Notes: generated by a model from the letters alone, not told the origin. A stretch of DNA of 64,000 nucleotides from Mesoflavibacter profundi (GCF_014764305.1 NZ_CP061703.1:1456800-1520799), one strand, 5' to 3'. Counted from the first letter of the stretch, positions 45,961-55,936 are shown. Numbers and translations are program-made.

Positions 45961-46884
45961 ATGAGTGCCGACCAAAACACGATAGATCAATTAGATCAAA
46001 AATATAAAGATTTAAATCAAAATTTAAATACACATTTAGAAGGCTTACTGTATAGTAAGCCTATAGATTATTGGGACTATATTCAAACAGATGCATTACT
46101 AAATTTACAAGTAAAACGTACAACATTACCAGACGAGATGGTTTTTATCCTATACCATCAAGTAAACGAATTACTGTTTAAAATGATACTATGGGAAATA
46201 GATCAAGTAGCTAATAAAAAAGATATTACAGCATCGTTTTTCGAAACAAAAATTATGCGTATTAGTCGCTATTTCGATGTCCTAACATCATCTTTTACAG
46301 TGATGAAAGATGGAATGGATATAGAACAATACAATAAGTTTAGAAATACATTAACACCAGCAAGTGGTTTTCAGTCTGCACAATATCGTAAAATAGAATT
46401 TGCTTCAACCGAACTTATTAATTTAATAGATAACAGGTTTAGAGAAACCATTGATAGAAATACCTCTTTTGAGCATGCTTTTGAACATTTATATTGGCAA
46501 GCAGCAGGAAAAGACTATAAAACAGGTAAAAAAAGTTATACATTAACAGTTTTCGAGCAGAAATACAAAGACGAATTTATTAGATTTGCACAATTCTATA
46601 ATACTCACAATTTGTGGACTATTTTTAAAAGTTTACCACAAGAAGTAAAAGAAGATAAAGATTTAATAAAAGCAATGCGTCATTACGACTACACTGTAAA
46701 TATTACTTGGGTAATGGCACATTACAATACCGCCAAACATTATTTAAACATTGGAGGTAAAACAGCAGAAGCAACAGGAGGAAGCGAATGGGTAAAATAC
46801 ATGCATCCAAAATATCAAAGAAGAATATTTTTTCCAGACTTATGGACCAAGCAAGAATTAGAAGATTGGGGCAAAAATGTGTAA
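45961..46884 (+). CDS. tryptophan 2,3-dioxygenase (kynurenine pathway)
   Basis: Haem enzyme that opens the indole ring of tryptophan to N-formylkynurenine. The 307-residue all-helical protein matches the TDO family: DEMVFILYHQVNELLFKMILWE near 58-79 (with the conserved haem-pocket His), LTPASGFQSAQYRKIEFA near 136-153, and WVMAHYNTAKHYL followed by GKTAEATGGSEWVKYMHP, the substrate loop. Its 3' end overlaps the start of the M23 gene. No other kynurenine-pathway genes are in view. Confidence 0.93.
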   Translation: MSADQNTIDQLDQKYKDLNQNLNTHLEGLLYSKPIDYWDYIQTDALLNLQVKRTTLPDEMVFILYHQVNELLFKMILWEIDQVANKKDITASFFETKIMRISRYFDVLTSSFTVMKDGMDIEQYNKFRNTLTPASGFQSAQYRKIEFASTELINLIDNRFRETIDRNTSFEHAFEHLYWQAAGKDYKTGKKSYTLTVFEQKYKDEFIRFAQFYNTHNLWTIFKSLPQEVKEDKDLIKAMRHYDYTVNITWVMAHYNTAKHYLNIGGKTAEATGGSEWVKYMHPKYQRRIFFPDLWTKQELEDWGKNV

Positions 46885-48164
46885 TACTTTTAAGTATCAC
46901 AATATTAAGTATAGCGTGTAAAAAAGAAGTAGAACAACCAATACAAACCGTTGAGGTTATTCAGCCAGAAGAGGTTTACGAGTTTGGATTTAATCTAAAC
47001 GATTATTTTGTTAAAAGAGATACTATAAGAAAAGGCGATAGCTTTGGAGAGATTTTACAACGTAATCAAATAGATTATTCTAAAATTTTCCAAATAGCAC
47101 AATTAACAAAAGATAGTTTTGATATAACAAAACTTCAAATAGGAAAACCGTATACTTTATTGTGTTCTAACGATTCTTTAAAACAGCCAAAATGTTTTAT
47201 TTATCAGCCATCAAAAACAGATTATGTGGTTGTAAATTTTCAAGATTCAATTCATGCATATTCTTCAAAAAAGCCAATCAAATATGTAGAAAAGGAAGTG
47301 TCTGGAATAATAGAATCTAACATTTCAGAAGCATTAGACAAGCAAGGAAAAAGCGTGATTTTAGCCTATAAAATGAGTGATGTTTACGCATGGACAATAG
47401 ACTTTTTTAGACTTCAGAAGAATGATAAATTCAAAGTAATTTATACAGAAAAATACATAGACGATAGTATATATGCAGGAATAGACAATATAAAAGCAGC
47501 ATATTTTGAGCATAAAGGCGAACCATTTTATGCATTCGAATTTGAAACAGATACAGTGAAGGGATTAAAAGATTATTTTTCTGAAGACGCAAAAAACCTT
47601 AGACGAGCATTTTTAAAAGCACCAGTAGAGTATAAACGAATTTCTTCTAGATATAATTTAAATAGAAGAATAGCGCTTTATGGTAACCGTGTGAGACCAC
47701 ATAAAGGAACCGATTTTGCTGCAGATATTGGTACGCCAATTCGATCTACAGCAAACGGAACAGTTATAGAATCTGCAAGACGAGGCGGAAATGGTAATTA
47801 CGTAAAAGTTAAGCATAATTCAACCTACACAACTCAATATCTTCACATGCGTAATCGTGCGGTAAAAGTAGGCGATTTTGTAAAACAAGGTGATGTTATT
47901 GGATATGTTGGTATGACAGGTAATACATCTGGTCCGCATGTATGTTATCGTTTTTGGAAAAACGGAAAACAAGTAGATCCATTTAAACAAAAACTACCAG
48001 AAGCCGAACCTATATCAGACAGTTTAAAAACAGAATATCTAGAGTTTATAAAACCTATAAAAACGCAATTAGATAACATAGAGTTTGATTATCCAATAGA
48101 AGAAGAACAACAAGTTTTAGAAATAGAAACCAACCAAGATAACGCAATTACTTACACAAACTAA
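46842..48164 (+). CDS. M23-family peptidoglycan endopeptidase, lipoprotein, with LysM/OapA-like N-terminal domain
   Basis: Predicted cell-wall hydrolase. From the ATG at 46842 the protein begins [12 protein letters not shown] and a hydrophobic stretch ending LSIAC, a lipobox. A TTG at 46866 is a possible later start, and an earlier ATG at 46788 would put 18 more residues inside TDO. An OapA/LysM-like region ([13 protein letters not shown]) precedes the M23 domain, which has HKGTDFA (metal His and Asp), YLHM and [10 protein letters not shown]. The usual HxH zinc motif is HVC here: Cys (47943-47945) stands at the second His. It overlaps TDO by 43 bases and pgi by one. Confidence 0.88.
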   Translation: MDQARIRRLGQKCVILLSITILSIACKKEVEQPIQTVEVIQPEEVYEFGFNLNDYFVKRDTIRKGDSFGEILQRNQIDYSKIFQIAQLTKDSFDITKLQIGKPYTLLCSNDSLKQPKCFIYQPSKTDYVVVNFQDSIHAYSSKKPIKYVEKEVSGIIESNISEALDKQGKSVILAYKMSDVYAWTIDFFRLQKNDKFKVIYTEKYIDDSIYAGIDNIKAAYFEHKGEPFYAFEFETDTVKGLKDYFSEDAKNLRRAFLKAPVEYKRISSRYNLNRRIALYGNRVRPHKGTDFAADIGTPIRSTANGTVIESARRGGNGNYVKVKHNSTYTTQYLHMRNRAVKVGDFVKQGDVIGYVGMTGNTSGPHVCYRFWKNGKQVDPFKQKLPEAEPISDSLKTEYLEFIKPIKTQLDNIEFDYPIEEEQQVLEIETNQDNAITYTN

Positions 48165-49807
48165 TGGCTTTACCTAAAATTAACCCAACAACCACAAATG
48201 CGTGGAAAAATTTACAAGAACATTTTAATCAAGTAAAAGATCTAAAAATGAAATCTTTATTTGCAGAAAATGCAGATAGAGCAGATAAAATGACCATTAA
48301 ATGGGAAGATTTTTATGTAGATTTTTCTAAAAACAGAATCACAGAAGAAACTATAAATCACCTTCTAGAATTAGCTAAAGATTGTAAGTTAGAAGAAGCA
48401 ATTAAAGCGCAGTTTGATGGCGAAGTCATTAATCAAACAGAAGGAAGAGCTGTATTGCATACCGCATTAAGAGCATCTAAAGAAGAAGTATTTAATGTAG
48501 ATGGTAAAAATGTTATTCCGGAAATAGTTCAGGTAAAAGAAAAAATTAAAAATTTTACAGAGCAAGTTACTTCTGGACAATTAAAAGGTTACACAGGAAA
48601 AGCGTTTACAGATATTGTAAATATTGGTATTGGAGGAAGCGATTTAGGACCAGCAATGGTTGTAGATTCGCTTCAATATTATAAAAATCACTTAACAACT
48701 CATTTTGTAAGCAATGTAGATGGCGATCATGTAAATGAAGTGATAAAAAATCTAAACCCAGAAACCACTTTATTCGTTATTGTTTCTAAGACCTTTACAA
48801 CTCAAGAAACATTATCTAATGCAACAACCATTAAAAACTGGTTTTTATCACAAGCTAAAGAAGAAGACATTGCAAAACATTTTGTTGCGGTATCTACTAA
48901 CATAGAAAAAGTACAAGCTTTTGGTATAGACAGTAATAATATTTTTCCAATGTGGAATTGGGTTGGAGGACGTTTTTCTTTATGGAGTGCTGTAGGATTA
49001 TCAATTAGTTTATCTGTAGGATATGCTAATTTTGATCAATTATTAAAAGGTGCAAATGCAATGGATAAGCATTTTAAAAATCAGCCTTTTAATCAGAACA
49101 TACCTGTAATATTAGCCTTGTTAAGTGTTTGGTATAACAACTTTTTTAATGCCGAAAGTGAAGCAGTAATCCCTTATTCTCAATACCTAAACCAGTTTGC
49201 TACGTATTTACAACAAGGTATAATGGAAAGTAATGGAAAAAGCGTAGATCGAAACGGAGACCAAATAGATTATCAAACAGGAACCATTATTTGGGGAGAA
49301 CCAGGTACAAATTCTCAGCATGCTTTTTTCCAATTAATTCATCAAGGTACAAAGTTAATACCAGCAGATTTTATTGGGTTTGCTCAATCATTACATGGTA
49401 ATCAAGACCATCAAGATAAGTTAATGTCAAACTTTTTTGCTCAGACAGAAGCTTTACTTAACGGAAAAAGTAAAGCTAAAGTTGTAGAAGAGTTAAAACA
49501 AAGTAATGCAGACGAAAATTCGATTAAAACATTAACACCATTTAAAGTTTTTGAAGGTAATAAGCCAACCAATACAATATTTGTAAATAAACTTACTCCA
49601 GAAAGTTTAGGTAAATTAATAGCTATGTACGAGCATAAAATATTTGTACAAGGTGTTATTTGGAATATCTACAGTTACGATCAATTTGGAGTAGAATTAG
49701 GTAAGCAATTAGCAAATAAAATTTTAAAAGAATTTGATGAGCAGTCTAATGCTAATCATGATGCATCAACGTCAAACTTATTATCTCATTATAAGACATT
49801 TAGATAG
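48164..49807 (+). CDS. pgi: glucose-6-phosphate isomerase
   Basis: Interconverts glucose-6-phosphate and fructose-6-phosphate. The 547-residue protein has [43 protein letters not shown] (family signature 1) and [21 protein letters not shown] (signature 2) with the conserved Lys. Its ATG overlaps the M23 stop by one base (TAATG). The pairing of a glycolytic enzyme with an envelope peptidase and TDO appears to be operon packing rather than a pathway. Confidence 0.98.
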   Translation: MALPKINPTTTNAWKNLQEHFNQVKDLKMKSLFAENADRADKMTIKWEDFYVDFSKNRITEETINHLLELAKDCKLEEAIKAQFDGEVINQTEGRAVLHTALRASKEEVFNVDGKNVIPEIVQVKEKIKNFTEQVTSGQLKGYTGKAFTDIVNIGIGGSDLGPAMVVDSLQYYKNHLTTHFVSNVDGDHVNEVIKNLNPETTLFVIVSKTFTTQETLSNATTIKNWFLSQAKEEDIAKHFVAVSTNIEKVQAFGIDSNNIFPMWNWVGGRFSLWSAVGLSISLSVGYANFDQLLKGANAMDKHFKNQPFNQNIPVILALLSVWYNNFFNAESEAVIPYSQYLNQFATYLQQGIMESNGKSVDRNGDQIDYQTGTIIWGEPGTNSQHAFFQLIHQGTKLIPADFIGFAQSLHGNQDHQDKLMSNFFAQTEALLNGKSKAKVVEELKQSNADENSIKTLTPFKVFEGNKPTNTIFVNKLTPESLGKLIAMYEHKIFVQGVIWNIYSYDQFGVELGKQLANKILKEFDEQSNANHDASTSNLLSHYKTFR

Positions 49808-49880
49808 TTGATGTAGATCTATTTTTTTGTTCGATTTATCAAGTTGAAAAGCAAAAAATAACGACTAAATGTTAATCTTG

Positions 49881-49896
49881 TTAATGTTAACATTAA
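49881..49896. promoter_or_regulatory. 16-bp perfect palindrome upstream of the first TonB-receptor gene
   Basis: TTAATGTTAACATTAA reads the same on both strands and sits within a run of four GTTAAT-like words (49871-49902), just upstream of the putative promoter. It looks like an operator for a dimeric regulator, but AT-rich DNA makes chance palindromes more likely. Confidence 0.5.
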
Positions 49897-49922
49897 GTTA
49901 ATATTACATCTATATTTAGTGG

Positions 49923-49930
49923 TATTTTTG
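49923..49930 (+). promoter_or_regulatory. candidate -7 element for the first TonB-receptor gene
   Basis: TATTTTTG followed by CAC matches the TAnnTTTGC form of the Bacteroidetes promoter, 36 bases before the ATG at 49967. Confidence 0.5.
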
Positions 49931-49966
49931 CACCAAATTTTGAAAACAAACAATTTTTAATTCAAC

Positions 49967-52510
49967 ATGATGAAAAACAAAATTCAAATTATGTTTTTTG
50001 CAGTAGCCTTAATGTTTACTGCATTTACTATGGCTCAAAGCACAGTTACAGGAACTGTACTTGACTCAGAAACAAAAACTCCACTTCCAGGAGTAAATAT
50101 TGTTGAGGTTGGTACTACAAACGGTACTTCAACAGACTTTGATGGTAATTTCTCTCTAACTACAAAATCTACAACAACTAAAGTTGTATTATCTTACGTA
50201 GGATTTTTAGATAAAGAATTTGAGATTACTGGAAACAAAAACTTAGGCGAAGTTATTTTAGAGCCAAGTGAATTTAGCTTACAAGAAGTATCTATTATTG
50301 CTTCTGTAGCTGTAGATAGAAAAACACCAGTTGCTGTATCTACACTTAGAGCTAAAGAAATCGAATTAAAATTAGGAACTCAAGAATTTCCAGAAGTTTT
50401 AAAATCTACACCAGGTGTTTATGCTACTAAGTCAGGTGGTGGATATGGTGATGGTAGAATTAACTTACGTGGTTTTAACTCAGAAAACGTTGCTGTAATG
50501 ATCAACGGTGTACCTGTAAACGATATGGAAAATGGTCGTGTTTACTGGTCAAACTGGGCAGGATTAGGTGATGTTACTTCAAGCATGCAAGTACAACGTG
50601 GTTTAGGTGCTTCTAAAGTAGCTGTTCCTTCTGTTGGTGGTACAATAAACATTATAACAAAAACTACAGATATTGAAGAAGGTGGTAATGTTTACACAAC
50701 TTTAGGTAACGATGGTTACAAAAAGTTTGGATTAACATATTCTACTGGATTAATGGAAAATGGTTTTGCTGCAACTGTGTCTGCGTCTAAAACAGATGGA
50801 GATGGATATGTAGATGGAACTCCATTTAATGCAATTTCTTATTTCATTAACTTATCTAAAGAGTTTAACGATAGTCATAAATTATCTTTCACTGCTTTTG
50901 GAGCAAAACAAAGACACGGTCAAAGACAAAACAGTCATTTAATTTCTACGTTTAGAGAAAGTGAAAGAGGTAAAAAATATAACTCAGATTGGGGATACAA
51001 ACAAGGACAATTAACAAGTGTAGAAGATAACTTCTATCACAAACCTCAAATATCTTTAAATCACTATTGGACAATAGATGATAAATCATCTTTATCTACA
51101 GCTGCTTATGTATCGTTTGGTACAGGTGGTGGAGGCGGATTTAGTGGTGTAAACAAATTCCGTTTTGACGATGATAACTATAGAATAGGTAATTTAGGTA
51201 CTGTAGATTTTGATAAAATCGTAGCAGAAAATGAAGCTTTAGGAGTAAATGGTTCAGAATCTATATTAAGAGCATCTAGAAATGATCACAATTGGTTTGG
51301 TGTTTTATCTTCTTTAAAAACAGACTTTAGCGAAAATTTAGTATTCTTAGGAGGATTAGATTTTAGAAGTTATTTAGGAAAACACTTTACAGAGTTAACA
51401 GACTTATTAGGTGGACAATACTACCTAGATGATTCTAACATTAACAACCCAAATAATTTTGCTCAAGTAGGAGATAAGATTTTATATGACAACGATGGTA
51501 AAGTAGGTTGGTTAGGTGCTTTCGCTCAATTAGAGTATTCTAAAAACGACATAGCAGCATTCTTATCTTTATCTGCTTCTAACACATCTTACCAAAGAGT
51601 AGATCGATTCTTATACTTAGATTCTGATCCATTACAAGAATCTGAAAAATATAATTTCTTTGGTTTTGGAGCTAAAGGAGGAGCAAACTATAATATAGAC
51701 GCAAATCACAACGTATTTGCTAACTTAGGATATTTTGAAAGAGCTCCTTATTTCAACTCTGTATTTGCTAATAGAAATAACGTAGATGTTAATGACGAAG
51801 CTGAAAACCAAAAAATATTAAGTTTTGAGTTAGGATATGGATTTAGAGGTGAAAAATTATCTGCTAACATTAACCTATATCACACAACTTGGAAAGATAG
51901 AACAGAATTTATCAGTTTCCCTAACCAAGCAGGAGGAAGAGATTTCGCTAATATTTTAGGAGTAAATGCAATTCACCAAGGTATCGAGTTAGATTTTGTT
52001 TATAAAGCTACAGAAAAGTTTAAATTAACAGGTATGGCTTCTATAGGTGATTGGAGATGGCAAAACAACATTGAAGATGTGCAAATCTTTAATGAAGAAA
52101 ATGAAGCAGTAGGTGATCCAATAAACATTTTTATTAAAGATTTACATGTAGGTGATGCAGCTCAAACAACTTTTGCATTAGGAGGTAACTATAGCTTAAC
52201 TCCAGAAACTACATTAACTGTAGATTACAATTATTTTGCTAACTTATATGCAGATTTCGATCCAAGTAATAGACAAACTGTAGGTCCAGATGCATGGGAA
52301 GTACCAGCATATGGTATCTTTGACACAGCAATAAGACATGGATTTAAATTCGGAAACTTTGATGCAACTTTAACAGGAAGAATTAACAATATATTTAATA
52401 CAGAATATATCTCAGATGCTTTTGATGGTAATACATCTACAGCAACAACTGCTAGAGTTTATTACGGTTTTGGTAGAACTTTTAGTGTAGGAGCTAAACT
52501 TAACTTTTAA
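49967..52510 (+). CDS. TonB-dependent outer-membrane receptor with carboxypeptidase-regulatory-like domain
   Basis: An 847-residue receptor for energised import across the outer membrane. It has a signal peptide (ends TMAQ), an N-terminal carboxypeptidase-regulatory-like beta-sandwich (about 25-108, with SETKTPLPGVNIVEVGTTNG), a plug domain (about 118-235, with INLRGFNSENVAVMINGVPVND) and a beta-barrel to the C-terminal aromatic residue (VGAKLNF). The ligand is unknown. It is eight bases upstream of a lipoprotein gene, as in SusC/SusD-type pairs, although the partner is not a SusD homologue. Confidence 0.93.
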   Translation: MMKNKIQIMFFAVALMFTAFTMAQSTVTGTVLDSETKTPLPGVNIVEVGTTNGTSTDFDGNFSLTTKSTTTKVVLSYVGFLDKEFEITGNKNLGEVILEPSEFSLQEVSIIASVAVDRKTPVAVSTLRAKEIELKLGTQEFPEVLKSTPGVYATKSGGGYGDGRINLRGFNSENVAVMINGVPVNDMENGRVYWSNWAGLGDVTSSMQVQRGLGASKVAVPSVGGTINIITKTTDIEEGGNVYTTLGNDGYKKFGLTYSTGLMENGFAATVSASKTDGDGYVDGTPFNAISYFINLSKEFNDSHKLSFTAFGAKQRHGQRQNSHLISTFRESERGKKYNSDWGYKQGQLTSVEDNFYHKPQISLNHYWTIDDKSSLSTAAYVSFGTGGGGGFSGVNKFRFDDDNYRIGNLGTVDFDKIVAENEALGVNGSESILRASRNDHNWFGVLSSLKTDFSENLVFLGGLDFRSYLGKHFTELTDLLGGQYYLDDSNINNPNNFAQVGDKILYDNDGKVGWLGAFAQLEYSKNDIAAFLSLSASNTSYQRVDRFLYLDSDPLQESEKYNFFGFGAKGGANYNIDANHNVFANLGYFERAPYFNSVFANRNNVDVNDEAENQKILSFELGYGFRGEKLSANINLYHTTWKDRTEFISFPNQAGGRDFANILGVNAIHQGIELDFVYKATEKFKLTGMASIGDWRWQNNIEDVQIFNEENEAVGDPINIFIKDLHVGDAAQTTFALGGNYSLTPETTLTVDYNYFANLYADFDPSNRQTVGPDAWEVPAYGIFDTAIRHGFKFGNFDATLTGRINNIFNTEYISDAFDGNTSTATTARVYYGFGRTFSVGAKLNF

Positions 52511-52518
52511 AAAAATTA

Positions 52519-54174
52519 ATGATGAAAAAAGTAATTTATTTATTAACAATTATTGGATTTACAATGGTAAGTTGTAATCCATTGGAAGACATCAATAACG
52601 AAGTTGATGCGATTCCTACTGAACCAAATGTTGGTGAGTTTGAATACACACTAACAGACGAGGATTATGCAGCTTTTAACTTAGGTTTTGGAAGTTTTGA
52701 TTCTGAACAACAAGCTAAAGATTCAATTCCTAGTTTACTAGCAGATTTATATCCGTTATATGGACAAGGATCTTCTGTAATGGTAACTTATAACCTATAC
52801 ATTGGTGCTGCAGAAGGTGTAAGCGACTTTACAAACGCAGATGTATACGAGTTTACAAACTCAGATTACGCTTTAACTGGTAGTGATGCATTTGGATTTT
52901 ATCCAAACGTAAATGCTACAAGTCAAATTCCAACGGTTTTAGATGCTCAATTCTCTAACCCAACAGAAGGACAATTAGTGTTAGCAAAATACGATCAATA
53001 TACAGAAACTCCAGAAGTAGGATTAGCAGATTTAGTTGCTTATAATTTTGCTGGTAGTATGGAAGGTTGGACTGTAGAAGAAGAGTTTGGAACAGATGCA
53101 GTTTGGACTTCTCAAACAGGATATGTACAAGGTAACAGTTATTTTGGTGGACAAGTAGCTAACACAGAGTGGTTAGTGTCTCCAACAATTGACCTTTCTG
53201 GAGAATCAGATTTAAAATTCCAAATCACTCAAGAATTAGATTATGCTGGTGATGCATCTTTACTAAAAATTTTAGTATCTACAGATTACGCTGGAGACAT
53301 TTTAACAGCAACTTGGAATGAAATAACTTTAGCAAATCCAGCTACAGGAAATATGGAATCTTCTGAAGATTACGATTTTTCTGCATACGATGGACAAACA
53401 ATAAACATTGCTTTAAAGTATGAGTCTACAAATTCTGATGCTGCAAGATGGAGAGTAGAAAGTTTAGTACTTAAAACTTTAGGAGCAACAGGTAATACAA
53501 ATTCTAAAGGAGAATACTTTATGTATACTAACGGTGCATGGGAAGCTGTAGAAGGTGTATACTATTTAAGTTCTGCAGATTTTGATTCAATGGGTGAAGC
53601 TTCTGGTCAACCAGGACAATACGATAACTTTAGTAGTTCTGTTTCTCCAAATAACTATTTACCAACATTCTTATCTATAAACTTCCCTTATGGGCAAGAA
53701 GATGAAGAGTTATTTGTAATTTACGATTACTATTCTAGTTCTTCAGGAGCACAAATAAGAGGTAACTTATACACATTTGCTAACGGTATGTGGAATGGGC
53801 ATGAGTCTACTATAGAAACTTCTTTACAGTTTGGTTTTGATAATGGTGTTTGGGTACCAGATAACACTATAAGATACACAATAAGCACTCCAGAATTTGA
53901 TTATATAGAAGCAAACTATGGTTCTAACCCAGATTTTGAAACTGCTGTAGGTAGTATGGCTAACTATGGAAACTTTGATAGAAGATCTAATAACCCAGCT
54001 TACTGGAGTAATGATATGTTATTAACTGTATTTGCAGATTTATTAGATAATGTAATAGATCCTAATGCAGAAGAAGAGCAAAAATATGTTATGATTTTTG
54101 ATATTTATGATGGTAGTTCAGGAGTAGAAGAATTAGCATTAATAAAAATAAATGGAGTTTGGGATTTTCAATAA
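52519..54174 (+). CDS. lipoprotein with choice-of-anchor J domain, partner of the first TonB receptor
   Basis: A 551-residue exported lipoprotein (lipid-attached cysteine in MVSCNP, about residue 19). A jelly-roll choice-of-anchor J domain spans about 175-318 (FAGSMEGWTVEE through NTEWLVSPTIDLSG to RWRVESLVLKTLG). The flanking regions contain repeated YYLSSADFDSMG-like and YTISTPEFDYIEANYG-like segments and are probably beta-rich binding units. Its position directly after the receptor suggests a surface substrate-capture partner. No catalytic residues were recognised. Confidence 0.82.
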   Translation: MMKKVIYLLTIIGFTMVSCNPLEDINNEVDAIPTEPNVGEFEYTLTDEDYAAFNLGFGSFDSEQQAKDSIPSLLADLYPLYGQGSSVMVTYNLYIGAAEGVSDFTNADVYEFTNSDYALTGSDAFGFYPNVNATSQIPTVLDAQFSNPTEGQLVLAKYDQYTETPEVGLADLVAYNFAGSMEGWTVEEEFGTDAVWTSQTGYVQGNSYFGGQVANTEWLVSPTIDLSGESDLKFQITQELDYAGDASLLKILVSTDYAGDILTATWNEITLANPATGNMESSEDYDFSAYDGQTINIALKYESTNSDAARWRVESLVLKTLGATGNTNSKGEYFMYTNGAWEAVEGVYYLSSADFDSMGEASGQPGQYDNFSSSVSPNNYLPTFLSINFPYGQEDEELFVIYDYYSSSSGAQIRGNLYTFANGMWNGHESTIETSLQFGFDNGVWVPDNTIRYTISTPEFDYIEANYGSNPDFETAVGSMANYGNFDRRSNNPAYWSNDMLLTVFADLLDNVIDPNAEEEQKYVMIFDIYDGSSGVEELALIKINGVWDFQ

Positions 54175-54194
54175 TCTAATATTTTAAATAAATT

Positions 54195-54228
54195 AAAAAC
54201 CGCTTCTATTTAAGAAGCGGTTTTTTTT
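54195..54228 (+). terminator. terminator after the first receptor-lipoprotein pair
   Basis: A 13-bp stem with core CCGCTTCT/AGAAGCGG (54195-54207, 54213-54225), a 5-base loop and a run of eight T, 20 bases past the stop. Confidence 0.92.
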
Positions 54229-54240
54229 ATGATTAATTAT

Positions 54241-54248
54241 TACCTTTA
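54241..54248 (+). promoter_or_regulatory. candidate -7 element for the small membrane protein gene
   Basis: TACCTTTA has one mismatch to TAnnTTTG and lies 26 bases before the ATG at 54275, just past the upstream terminator. Confidence 0.35.
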
Positions 54249-54274
54249 CACCAATTAAATTTAAAAATAAATAT

Positions 54275-54703
54275 ATGTACTCTACAGTTAAAATGTTACA
54301 TTCTTATTGGGCTTATTTAGTATTGATAATACTAATAATAGCAACCTTTAATGCATTATTTAAGTCTTTTACTAAAAAGGATTATGAAGCTAGAGATTTT
54401 AGAATTTCTTTATTCACATTAATCGTATCACATATCCAATTATTAATTGGTATTGTTTTTTGGTTTGTATCAGATTATTTTAATGAAATGTCTATGGGAG
54501 AAATCATGAAAAATAGTGCTTTAAGAAGAAATGTTGTAGAGCATCCATTTACAATGATTATAGCAGTAGCATTAATAACAATTGGTTATTCTAAGCACAA
54601 GAAAAAGCTTATTTCGTCTAAAAAGTTAAAGACAATAGCTGTTTTTTATACAATAGCTTTAATATTAGTTTTAAGTATGATACCTTGGAAGACTTGGTTT
54701 TAA
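54275..54703 (+). CDS. small four-helix membrane protein ('cytochrome b'-like family of Flavobacteriia)
   Basis: A 142-residue integral membrane protein with four hydrophobic segments (about 11-29, 45-66, 90-108 and 121-137). Histidines lie in the first (MLHSYW), second (VSHIQLL) and third (EHPFTM) segments, which could ligate haem, and relatives are often labelled cytochrome B. I cannot confirm haem binding. It stands alone between two terminators, convergent with the nuclease gene. Confidence 0.7.
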   Translation: MYSTVKMLHSYWAYLVLIILIIATFNALFKSFTKKDYEARDFRISLFTLIVSHIQLLIGIVFWFVSDYFNEMSMGEIMKNSALRRNVVEHPFTMIIAVALITIGYSKHKKKLISSKKLKTIAVFYTIALILVLSMIPWKTWF

Positions 54704-54720
54704 TCTAATAAATGATATAA

Positions 54721-54749
54721 AAAAAGCGAGCTATTTAGCTCGCTTTTTT
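54721..54749. terminator. bidirectional terminator between convergent genes
   Basis: A GC-rich 7-bp stem (GCGAGCT at 54726-54732, AGCTCGC at 54737-54743) with an ATTT loop, flanked by A and T runs, lies between the membrane protein gene and the convergent nuclease gene and should serve both. Confidence 0.9.
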
Positions 54750-54766
54750 ATTATTTAAATATCTAA

Positions 54767-55828
54767 TTAGTCTTCTGTAACTTCTTTGATTAAATAAACG
54801 TAAACAGGAAAGTGATCACTAAAACCATTAGTAAAGCCACCATCTGCAAAACTTCTTAGAGGATAACCTGCATATCTTCCTTTTTTATTTACTAAATAAT
54901 TATCGTTAAAGATACCAGCTCTATAATATGTCCAGTTGGAATAATCTTTATTTAAAAACGGTTTAGTAAGCATGATTTGATCAAATAAACTCCATGAATC
55001 TCTATATGCAGTAGTACCTAAACCTTCTTTTTTAAACATGTCGATATAAGGATTGTAAATACCTTTTAAATCAACTTTTTCTTTTTTTCTTTCAGCTTTA
55101 AGTACATCCTTAACACTTGCATTAATAGGATCATCATTTAAATCACCCATTGTAATTATTTTTGCATAAGGATCTATAGACTGTAAACTATCAATTATTC
55201 TTTTATTAAGTTTGGCAGCAGCAACACGTTTTGGTCTACTTCTAGCTTCTCCACCACGTCTAGATGGCCAATGGTTTACAATAAAATGCATTTGTTCGCC
55301 TTCTAATTCACCTGTTACCAATAGTTGATCTCTAGTATTTATGCGTTCTTTTGTGTTATCATCATAAATTTTTAAAGTATGTGTACTTCTTGATGTGACT
55401 TGAAATAGCTTTTTTTGATATAATAAAGCAACATCAATTCCTCTGTTATCTGGAGAATTAAAGTGAACAATACCATAATCTTTTTCTAAAAGTAAAGGAT
55501 CATTTACTACATCTTCTAATACATTAACATTTTCAATTTCGCATACACCAATAATAGCTGGAGTGTTTTTAGTAAAGTCTTTACCAATATCAGAGATTAC
55601 TCTAGCCATATTGTGGACTTTTTTCTTATAGATTACATCTCTGTCAGCTTTGATTTCCATCATAGGGCTTGCTTCATCATTTTTAGAAGGGTCATTTATT
55701 GTGTCAAATAAATTTTCTAAATTGTAGAAGGCTACAGTATTTATTTTAAATTTTTTTTTCTCTTGCGCATTTACACTTAAAACACTTGTAAATAATAGCG
55801 CAAATAGTAGGTAATTAAATTGTTTCAT
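54767..55828 (-). CDS. secreted endonuclease/exonuclease/phosphatase (EEP) family protein
   Basis: A 353-residue exported metal-dependent phosphoesterase. After the signal peptide (ends SVNAQ) it has the EEP signatures TVAFYNLENLFDT, IIGVCEIEN (catalytic Glu), HFIVNHWPSRRGG (with NHWPSR), ITMGDLNDDP (DxN) and a C-terminal SDHFPVYVYL (catalytic Asp-His). Such proteins cleave DNA, RNA or other phosphodiesters outside the cytoplasm; the substrate is not determined. It sits between two TonB-receptor operons and shares a divergent promoter region with the second, which suggests a role in nucleic acid or phosphate scavenging. Confidence 0.92.
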   Translation of the reverse strand: MKQFNYLLFALLFTSVLSVNAQEKKKFKINTVAFYNLENLFDTINDPSKNDEASPMMEIKADRDVIYKKKVHNMARVISDIGKDFTKNTPAIIGVCEIENVNVLEDVVNDPLLLEKDYGIVHFNSPDNRGIDVALLYQKKLFQVTSRSTHTLKIYDDNTKERINTRDQLLVTGELEGEQMHFIVNHWPSRRGGEARSRPKRVAAAKLNKRIIDSLQSIDPYAKIITMGDLNDDPINASVKDVLKAERKKEKVDLKGIYNPYIDMFKKEGLGTTAYRDSWSLFDQIMLTKPFLNKDYSNWTYYRAGIFNDNYLVNKKGRYAGYPLRSFADGGFTNGFSDHFPVYVYLIKEVTED

Positions 55829-55875
55829 TAATAATTATTGTTACGTTATCGTTATGTTATTTACAAAACTCCTGC

Positions 55876-55883
55876 CAAAAGTA
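55876..55883 (-). promoter_or_regulatory. candidate -7 element for the EEP nuclease gene
   Basis: On the minus strand this reads TACTTTTG (TAnnTTTG), 47 bases ahead of the nuclease ATG. Confidence 0.5.
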
Positions 55884-55903
55884 GATATTTATTATAAATA
55901 ATG

Positions 55904-55911
55904 TAAATTTG
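55904..55911 (+). promoter_or_regulatory. candidate -7 element for the second TonB-receptor gene
   Basis: TAAATTTG followed by CAC matches TAnnTTTGC, 58 bases before the ATG. It lies 20 bases from the minus-strand element of the nuclease gene. Confidence 0.5.
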
Positions 55912-55917
55912 CACGCC

Positions 55918-55936
55918 TTAAATAATAATTATTTAA
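55918..55936. promoter_or_regulatory. 19-base AT palindrome downstream of the second receptor promoter
   Basis: Two 9-base arms (TTAAATAAT and ATTATTTAA) are perfectly inverted about one central A, at about +1 to +25 relative to the predicted start of transcription. It could be an operator; being made only of A and T, it could also be chance. Confidence 0.4.
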
